In this document: positions 56,365 through 64,000 of the stretch, one piece after another
Position numbering within the stretch: position 1 is the stretch's first letter
Layout of the letters: each line of letters begins with the position of its first letter
From: Chrysomallon squamiferum
Taxonomy: Eukaryota > Mollusca > Gastropoda > Neomphalida > Peltospiridae
Assembly: GCA_012295275.1 (NCBI GenBank)
Contig: CM022665.1
Span: forward strand, 19,076,650-19,140,649
Direction: 5' to 3'
Length of the DNA: 64,000 nucleotides
The notes under the pieces: model-generated
What the model was told of the DNA's origin: nothing
Seen by the model: only the letters and a program-made list of their open reading frames with translations
The model's database searches: none
Translations under genes and position numbers: made by a program

Positions 56365-59093
56365 GTGAAACTTGTATTATTATCATTATCATCAACATGA
56401 TCTTAATCATCATTCTCATTATTATTTTGATTATTGTTGCTAATTTTCTTCTTCTTTTCTTCCTCTTCTTCTTCTTCTTTTTGATGCTATTATTATGATG
56501 TTACAGAAACGAGAGTCATTACGACTAGGACATGATGGATATAAACATTCGTAAGTGCATTATTTTTGCAACGACCTGGAAAGCTTTGAATATTGTGCTG
56601 AAAAACAAAGGAACAAAATAATTGATGTTCTTTCTGTTTTGATATACAATCACGCAACTGTATATTTTAGGTCCACGGTAAAACGTTTTGGAAATCCGAA
56701 AGTCAAAGGATATTTTTGTTGTCACTTGTTGATGGTGTGTTGCGTTCACTGTTTTTGTTGATATTATTATTCTTTATCTTTATTATTATTATTATTATCA
56801 TCATCATCATCATCATCATCATTATTTCTGTTACGTTTGTTTTATTATTTCCTCAGCCGTTTCATTTATGAATATACTTGGTTTTTTTAAATAATAATAT
56901 TAAAAGACATTTTTTTTTTTTTTTTCTGTAGATCGGTATTATATTAAATATTACTAATATAACAAATATCAGTGTAATGACTGTTTAAGCCAATAAGGAC
57001 TATTTCCTTCTGATTATCAAGATGGAGTGAAATGTACGATAGCGATATCAGTTCTGACAATAATAGATGGACAAGACAATAATAAATCGGAGTAACTGAT
57101 GACGTTTAATATAATTATGGTCTAACGATAGTTGTTCCTGGTTCTTGGTGAATAATTGTGTTACGTCTTGACTGATCTAAAAACTGATTTAAAAACTGCT
57201 GTATGATTTATTATCTGGCATCTCCGATTTGTGAACACATTTACCTAAGATTCATTGCAGTGAATAATGATACCAAGGTCTTTTAGGAGAAGGATGTTTT
57301 TTTGTCGTTACTGTTATCATGTTGTGGGTGTCTGTGGATTTCTTTTTTTCATTATTTTTATTATTTATTTTGTTTTTATTTATTTATTCTGGGGCTTTGT
57401 AGGGGAGGGATGTGAAATTGGAAGACACTTGGGGAACAGATACTCAAAATAGCAGACATTCGGTTGGTTACCGAAAGACAAAGAAACAGAAATGTATAGA
57501 AGAGGAAAAAACGGCACTGACAATATTGACAGCAAACCTACAGGTCCTTTGAGGAATAGGCTACAAATCTAATAAAGTGGGAATCGCCTACAGTTTATGG
57601 AATTTAATGAAAAACTAGTTATATTTGTTAAAGTATCATGACACTTACTAATGCGGTTTTATTAAATTCATACACATTAAATGACTTGACCTTTTGACGA
57701 TGAATTTAGCATGAAACCTAATGACATAGTAACCACAGTTAAACGCTGATGACATGTGATACGCGTCGCTGTACAGGAGATTACAGTTTGGAGAGATTTC
57801 ATAGTAAATCGTGTTTTTGACAGAAGTAATGTCAATCTTGAACATAACTGCATATGGTGAACGAGAATATTTCGGCCAACTTTAACACTCTCCTTTAGCT
57901 GTTATTATCTATTAAACAGCATTTCAGAAACTGTAGGAAAGGAAAAAAAACAAAAAACAAGATCAGTTTCGTCTTGTTAGAACTTGAATGAAGTTGACCT
58001 TAAAAGCCATGATTCTGACAGATTCCATTAACAGCGGATTCTATCTAATAGCGTTTCCATATTTTTCAACGTGTTAAATTCACCAGAGAGTTTTACAATG
58101 TATTTTCTTTTTCTTGTTTCTTTTTGTTTTTTTTTTTCTCACTCAAATGGTTCATTCACAGCGAATGCTTCTGCTTATTGATGTTTGTTAGTGAGTCCTT
58201 TAATACCAGACTGATATAATTATGTCTTCTTATTATATAATGTGATATATAATGCAAAATAATCGCCTTCTTTTATTATATATTTGAGATAAAAATTCTT
58301 ATATAGGATAACAAAAGTAATAATGAAGAAATAAGTGAATAAATAAATATACCATTTAGAATCGATTAAAAGCAGTCATCATTTGAGGTAGGTCTATTAG
58401 AAACTGGGTAACATTCGCTAAATGGATACATCTCTCTCTCTCTCTCAGTTATATTCCTATTTTCAAAATATGATTTTATGTGATATCCCATTTATATCTT
58501 ACCATAAATTACAATTTTATGGACCACAACCTGTGTAGATACATGTCATTTACAAATGAAGTAAGATCGATAAACATAAAGCAAATTAATTTAATTTGAT
58601 GATCATTTCCAATATCGTTTATTTATTTATTTATTTATTATTATCATTATTATTTTATTTTTATGTTGTTACATAGCTGTTTATCGGCATCTGCTATGTT
58701 TCTTTTATTGGATGTCAGAAGTAACGCGCTGGTGTTATTTCAAAGAGAGTTTTTATCTACATTAGCAACTATGTATTTATTCCCTTTCATAGACAATAAA
58801 ATATACAATATGATCTCATACAACGTAGAGACTTAACGAGGAATAAAGGAAACTGCTAACTTGGAATGAACTAATACTTCAACCAATATTTTTTTTTTTT
58901 TTTTTTTTTAGGTCAGCATTACAGTCAGCTGTACGTGTCGTTAAGACAAAGAACCGTTAACCCACACTGATAGTTTTTCTCTCTTATAAATCGATACAGT
59001 TCTGAATGCTAATGAATACTGCAACCTTTATTGCTCATTTCTTTTTCTTTTTCTTCTTTTTTTATAATTATTTATCTGTTATTTTTATTCTAG
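56365..59093 (+). other. Intron 2 of the GPCR gene (about 2.7 kb)
   Basis: A GT-AG intron, opening GTGAAACT and closing with a long T-rich tract and CTAG. It contains ATT/ATC-rich repeats at its start (56376-56490) and again at 56770-56825, and a T-run at 58891-58910. No gene was seen inside it. Confidence 0.85.
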
Positions 59094-59225
59094 TTGCCGT
59101 TGTTGTTGCATTTTTTGTGTGCTGGGCGCCTTTTCATACACAACGATTGATGACACTTTACGTACCTGCGGATGCATGGACGGACGAGCTTCTTGTTATT
59201 CAGACCTATGTCTACTATATATCAG
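59094..59225 (+). CDS. Exon 3 of the peptide GPCR (TM6, ECL3, start of TM7)
   Basis: A 132-bp exon encoding the end of codon 314 through the first base of codon 358. Its acceptor is TTCTAG after a long T-rich tract; its donor is G|GTAAAA, again phase 1. It begins VAVVVAFFVCWAPFHTQRL, the signature TM6 of the neuromedin U/pyrokinin/CAPA receptors. F320 is 6.44, C323 is 6.47, W324 is 6.48 (the toggle tryptophan), P326 is 6.50, H328 is 6.52 and R331 is 6.55; H6.52 and R6.55 are typical of peptide-binding members. ECL3 is about 335-345, and TM7 begins about 346 with ELLVIQTYVYYISG. The donor lies only five bases from a long (AAT)n/(ATT)n tract. A raw open frame runs from upstream intron sequence into the repeat, but those ends are not exonic. 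Confidence 0.93.
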
Positions 59226-59230
59226 GTAAA

Positions 59231-59232
59231 AT

Positions 59233-59280
<48 letters not shown>

Positions 59281-59315
59281 TATTATTATTATTATTATAA
59301 TAATGATAATAATAA
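59231..59315. repeat. Self-complementary (AAT)n(ATT)n tract at the intron 3 donor
   Basis: About 17 AAT units are followed directly by about six ATT units and then more AAT. The two blocks are reverse complements and could pair in RNA or DNA only a few bases inside the 5' splice site at 59226. Confidence 0.95.
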
Positions 59316-60006
59316 CTTAAATGAATAAATAATGATTTAGCGTACAAATCGCATGGATATCTTTTGTGTATTTCCAAAATAATGCTTATTTGGTATTAGC
59401 AACCAGTGTTTGCATGACCACAAAACTATGAACGTGATTATACTTTTTTAAACACCAACATACAGTAATAACAACAATTCATAGTAGTAATTTTAGAAAT
59501 AAACGAATTAATAAAAATCACCTCACAGTAAAAAGGAAAGAAATTCATTCAGTAAACACTATATAAATAAAAAGTGGGGTCTGTAGCACCAGAATTACAT
59601 TTTAACGACATTTTAAGTATCTTAATATGCTTTTTGTACAAAAATACACAGTTTCCCATCGTAGAGAAATAATCTGAGAGAAGAGGAATTAATACCAAGT
59701 AAAATATTACAAATGGAACAATGTATTCTGCAAGCTAGACTCGTGTAGAATAAAAATGAATATATTTAAGTATGGGATTAAACGGATTTGTCCAGTTCCT
59801 CATAAATCAGAAGACTGTCTGGTTATTCTTACAAATGGCTTGACTGTATTAAGAATCTGTTACATTAATTTCTGTTTTGTTTCATGTGATTAAAATGCCA
59901 TAATTATTATTATACGCGAGTATGAACGCACACACATAGACATATGCACTTGCACAAAGAGGAGAATTGCCAAAAAAACATATAAATAGATGGTATCGTC
60001 ACATTT

Positions 60007-60037
60007 GGTCGAATTCCCAATAGGTCGAAATCCCAAT
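60007..60037. repeat. Two 15-16-bp units of GGTCGAAWTCCCAAT
   Basis: The 15-mers at 60007-60021 and 60023-60037 differ at one base, and TTCGTC follows. It may be part of a repeat family end, but the family was not recognised. Confidence 0.5.
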
Positions 60038-60779
60038 TCGTCTAATGTAAGTAACAGTCTGTTATGTAAACACTATCTTATTACCTCATCAGTTAAGTAC
60101 ACTATCTTCTTTCAGTATTAGTTCTATTCATATGTAACGTTCTGAGTCCACTTGATGTTTTGTTTAAATGTGAGTGCCAAAACAATTTCCTTATGGGAAA
60201 CAGCGCTTGTACGAATTGTAGGTGCGCCTACGTCACACTTCATGCACTTGTCGCTACATTTAGTAACGAGCTGTCACGTGTTCAGTTTACTGGAAATGAT
60301 ATTTCTGGTGCTCTAAGATACAGGCAATTATTTTATTTGCAAAATTATCGCGATAAACGGCAAATTAAACTCGATTTCAGGATCATAAGCGTAACTATAC
60401 GAGAGTACAATGTGTTCTGTGAATGCAAGACATTTTTATCGAATGGGTAATTAATTTTTACAATTTGGTTTATTTTTGTTTGAAGGGTTGGTTAGCTCCA
60501 TCGGATAAAATACCAACAATGTATTTGATAGGTAATTTTTGTCTGCAGTCAAATCACGATAAGTAAGAAGCTAAGAAAAAATTTGAATTTTTCTGTTTCA
60601 AATGACGGACTTTTAACAGCTGTGCTTTTTTTTTTTTTTGTCTTTAATCTCATGATTACAGATATTTTATTGCCTCTAATTAATACCTGCAACACCTTTC
60701 TCGAGTTGTATCCAAGCTTTAGCCGGGTTTGTACATTGCAAAAAATAATGGTTAGAGATCAAATGTTTGTGGTCCGTTT

Positions 60780-60784
<5 letters not shown>

Positions 60785-60831
<47 letters not shown>
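60785..60831. repeat. (AC)n microsatellite
   Basis: A pure AC repeat of about 47 bp in intron 3. Confidence 0.97.
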
Positions 60832-60832
<1 letters not shown>

Positions 60833-61693
60833 CATAACATATATTTAACATTTTACCACTAAATATTTAAAATACGTAAGACTAAAAATTCAAAGTAGAT
60901 GTGAAAAGAAAGTTATGCTGTGCTATTCAGAGTTGTTAGTCAAATCTAACTTTTTTTTTTTTTTTTTTTAAGTAATGTTTCAACCAGTATGAAATAATAT
61001 GACTCAAAATACTTTAAAAATACATCTAAAGTTCAAACGGAAATTATGTGAAATTAAAACTTAAAAAATAAATAAAGTAAAATTTAATTCAGTGAATGCA
61101 AAAATGGAAGATCCGCCGCTCTTTAAAATAAAAAAATAAATTTTTTTTTAAAAATTTAAAAAAATAAAACGACCACCAACAACATTTATAATCTCTAATT
61201 CATTACTGCTGAAACTCTACAAAGCTTTAAACTGTCTGAATATGCAACTGGTGAGTTTATCATACAATACACAGACGCTCTGTTTGTCCGTATTCTGTAG
61301 TTTCACGCGTATGGGCGGAGCTATTGATTGCAATGCCATCTAAAAATAGTTGCAGCCTGCAATTCATATACAAGCGCTGTAGTCTCGCAGTTTTCAGGAT
61401 TAGTAAGAGAGCATGGAGAGATCTTACACCTCTCCCATTAGTTCTGTGTAGGAATCCTACCAGTCAGTAGTTGTTGGTTTTTTTAAGTAGATCTTTGTTT
61501 TTGTAGTTATTATTTTTGAGGAGGAGCTGGATACATAATATATAAAGTATTTATATTTCATAAACAGAAGCTGGAAAAGAAATGTTTTAACACATTTCGG
61601 TTGGTCTGATTAATCATATTTAAATAATATAAATGTCGGGGAAAATAAGAATCGGCCTTAAATAACTTTGTTTGTTTATGTTGTGTGTAGCAA

Positions 61694-61810
<117 letters not shown>

Positions 61811-62125
61811 CAATCATAACAAACACATAGTTAACAAGAGATAATAATACTTTAATTATCTCAGTGCATAATCAATATTTAAACGACAGAATAACCTTGA
61901 CCATTTAGAAAAAAGTTAATTTACACTGTTTGGAACTCTAATAAATGTCAAAAACTATCATTCGAGTAGAACTGTCTGCAGTTAATACAGTCTAATTACA
62001 CCACATATCATTCTCCTCAAAGCCATGCCGAGTGTAGATTTTCTACAAGATGATAAGAATAAAATAATTTTATACAGAACATTCTAAACAGTACGACCTG
62101 CTCTCGATTTATATTTTGTATGCAT

Positions 62126-62128
<3 letters not shown>

Positions 62129-62163
<35 letters not shown>
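62129..62163. repeat. (TG)n microsatellite
   Basis: A pure TG repeat of about 35 bp in intron 3. Confidence 0.95.
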
Positions 62164-62164
<1 letters not shown>

Positions 62165-62478
62165 GATTTCATGGGATTTTTAAACTACAATGGTTATTTA
62201 TAGTATTTAGACATCCATATATACATATATATGTATTTTCCCGTCACGGGGATTCCTCTGAGCTGAAATATATGTATCTCTGTCGCAGGCAAGTTACTAT
62301 CCAAGTTGGCTAGGCTCTAGGGGTATCCGATATGTGATCCATATGTATATATATACAGTAGCATGTTTTTGTTCACTAGAAACACAACATGACATTTTTG
62401 TGCTTTCGAAACATTTAACATAGCAGTATAGCACTAGAATAATGGTAATTTGTCTCAACAATCACATAAACATATTAC

Positions 62479-62556
62479 AAAAATTCAGGCTGGACCTTGG
62501 TAACTACTTATATCTATATAGATATAAGTAGTTACCAAGGTCCAGCCTGAATTTTT
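62479..62556. repeat. Perfect 78-bp palindrome without spacer
   Basis: Two 39-base arms are exact reverse complements and meet between 62517 and 62518. The arm contains ttcaggctggaccttgg. Symmetry breaks at 62478/62557. It lies in intron 3 of the receptor gene. Confidence 0.97.
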
Positions 62557-62906
62557 ACTGTGTGCTCAGTGGACAGTGACCATTCCACGGGATTCACTCC
62601 ATAAAAAAAACGCCGTTATTTTATTCAAAAAGAAAAGAGACTCGCGTTATTTGTCAACGCGGTTCGAACCTTACTGCTAGACGTCTGAGAAACAAAAGCC
62701 TGTAACTTCTACTGCTCCGGAGACGGTAATTAATTCCGCTTGTCACGATACGCCTCTGGCCACTCAGACCCCCACCTAGCCAGGGGAATTCACGGCTTTT
62801 TGTGATTTCGGCAGACCGAATCAACAACTGTCACAGAAATAACATTTTCACAAGCGAAAGTTAAAAACATTCTTCCGTCACAATACATATACATATTCAT
62901 ACACAT

Positions 62907-62909
<3 letters not shown>

Positions 62910-62976
<67 letters not shown>
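62910..62976. repeat. (CA)n microsatellite
   Basis: A pure CA repeat of about 66 bp in intron 3. Confidence 0.97.
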
Positions 62977-62981
<5 letters not shown>

Positions 62982-63283
62982 GCAGTTAGGTATTGTTAAC
63001 GTTTTGTGATTCTAATGCAGAAACGAAAACAGAAAAGATATGGATACTCAGTCTTAAGCGACTTTGCTCACACATTCGTTAAGTATTTAAAAATAATGAA
63101 AGAAAGAAACGGCCAAAAATGTCGCTCTTTACATTTATGACTGATTACAAATGGAAAATAAATGAATAAAATTCATGAATATAGTTCTTCTATCAATCAT
63201 CTATATTTCTTCTACAAATTATTTTATTCACTTCTTTATTTCTTTATTTCTTTCCTTATTTATTTATTTATTTATTTTATTAT

Positions 63284-63318
<35 letters not shown>

Positions 63319-63398
63319 GTGTAATTTATTTCTTAAGATCAGGTTTAAATCCTATTCTTTCGATAAAGTTTATGAATTGTATTTTTTTTTTCTATTAA
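63319..63398 (+). pseudogene. Degenerate or alternative duplicate of the TM7 exon
   Basis: After a T25-class pyrimidine tract and an AG at 63317-63318, the sequence reads in the same phase as exon 4 and completes the same glycine codon. It gives GVIYFLRSGLNPIL, against GVLYFVSSTVNPIL in the real exon: 9 of 14 residues identical, with three more conservative (I/L, L/V, L/V). At the DNA level about 29 of the first 40 bases match. After NPIL the similarity stops. The NPxxY tyrosine is a serine, helix 8 is absent, and the frame ends at TAA (63396-63398) after a short T-rich tail. No convincing donor is seen. It lies 75 bp upstream of exon 4. It may be a decaying tandem exon duplication or an alternative last exon giving a tail-less receptor. 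Confidence 0.6.
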
Positions 63399-63473
63399 TC
63401 ACCGGGTGTGTATAATAGTTTGTATATAAAAAAAGATATATAAATATATATATTATATATATCTGATTTTCAG

Positions 63474-63715
63474 GTGTCTTATATTTCGTAAGCTCAACTG
63501 TCAATCCAATTTTGTACAACCTGATGTCTAAAAAGTATCGCCAGGCGTTCAAACGGACTTTGTGTCGCTGTGTGAAAGGTTCAGCCTACGGACGCGACCT
63601 CAGCATGTTTCGCTCTACTCATTCGTGCGGAACATCAGTGACTGTTTACAGCAACCACAGACACGCTCAGACAAAGACCTTCACCGATTCAGAGATAGAC
63701 AACTCACTTTTGTGA
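63474..63715 (+). CDS. Exon 4 of the peptide GPCR (TM7, helix 8, cytoplasmic tail, stop)
   Basis: The last coding exon: residues 358-437 and a TGA stop at 63713-63715. It is entered by a GATTTTCAG acceptor in phase 1 and completes the G358 codon. TM7 continues GVLYFVSSTVNPILY, with the NPxxY motif at 368-372. Helix 8 follows (NLMSKKYRQAFKRTL), with C387 and C389 in the CRC context as candidate palmitoylation sites. The tail is short, rich in Ser/Thr with possible kinase sites, and ends NSLL. S at -2 and L at 0 fit a class I PDZ ligand, which is an inference. The full product is 437 residues, a normal length for this family. A degenerate copy of the first part of this exon lies at 63319-63398. 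No AATAAA is visible before the window end, so the 3'UTR probably continues past it. Confidence 0.93.
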
Positions 63716-63752
63716 TACTCTCTACAGTTGTTATTCATTACCGGGGGTTTTT

Positions 63753-63850
<98 letters not shown>

Positions 63851-64000
63851 TGGGGGGGGTTTGTTGTTGTTTTTTTATTATTATTATTTCTTATTTTATT
63901 ATCACTACCCGTGATCATTTTGTATCACTACACGTTTTGTGATAGGATATGACGCAGTGGTTGCAAGTTCAAACGACGTAATTTTTTTCTTTTCGTTTCT
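63716..64000 (+). other. Putative start of the 3'UTR of the GPCR gene
   Basis: The sequence following the TGA stop. It holds a (TG)n tract, a G8 run and a T-rich stretch. No polyadenylation signal is visible, so the transcript end probably lies beyond the window. Confidence 0.5.
63754..63848. repeat. (TG)n microsatellite in the putative 3'UTR
   Basis: About 94 bp of pure TG starting about 40 bp after the receptor stop codon, followed by T5 and G8 runs. If transcribed, the message carries a (UG)n tract. Confidence 0.95.

Noticed and set aside
59006-59320. Longer open frame around exon 3
   Set aside because: The true exon is 59094-59225. The extensions are intron pyrimidine tract and AAT repeat, and the splice sites are clear.
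60160-60450. 96-codon Cys-rich plus frame inside intron 3
   Set aside because: The cysteines do not form a known pattern, no signal peptide is visible, and it has no support as an exon.
62640-62790. Functional tRNA gene on the minus strand
   Set aside because: The A-box to B-box distance is too long and no cloverleaf can be drawn with an acceptor stem.

Overview
This window looks like AT-rich animal nuclear DNA, most likely from a lophotrochozoan and probably a cephalopod such as an octopus. The grounds are long introns with canonical GT-AG splice sites, very abundant (GA)n/(CT)n, (CA)n/(TG)n and (AAT)n microsatellites, decayed Tc1/mariner and MULE DNA transposons, and a neuropeptide receptor with a protostome-type sequence. 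The species assignment is an inference; no taxon-specific marker was found.

The only gene I can support is a plus-strand, four-coding-exon class A (rhodopsin-like) GPCR spanning 26090-63715. Its exons are 26090-26489, 55825-56364, 59094-59225 and 63474-63715. They join in frame, all three introns are phase 1, and the product is 437 residues with seven membrane segments. The TM1 GN, TM2 LAVSD, TM3 ERY, TM6 FxxCWAPFH and TM7 NPILY motifs, and the cysteine pair expected to link TM3 and ECL2, are all present. The closest family by eye is the neuromedin U / pyrokinin / CAPA peptide receptor group. Intron 1 is about 29.3 kb and holds a large 30-bp minisatellite (35851-37192).

Upstream of the gene (1-26089) is repeat-rich intergenic DNA. 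It contains a Tc1-like transposase relic (about 11570-12075, plus strand), a 5'-truncated MULE transposase relic (about 15636-16205, plus strand) and a second MULE relic with an apparent FLYWCH-type N-terminus (about 19690-20575, minus strand). All three are broken by frameshifts, stops or deletions.

The most interesting item is a second, degenerate copy of the TM7 exon at 63319-63398, directly upstream of the real last exon. It has a proper acceptor in the same phase and encodes a recognisable TM7 ending in NPIL, then hits a stop. It is either a decaying exon duplication or an alternative, truncating last exon. Other notable items are a perfect 78-bp palindrome in intron 3 (62479-62556), the minisatellite with a long antisense open frame, and a self-complementary (AAT)n/(ATT)n tract only a few bases inside the intron 3 donor.
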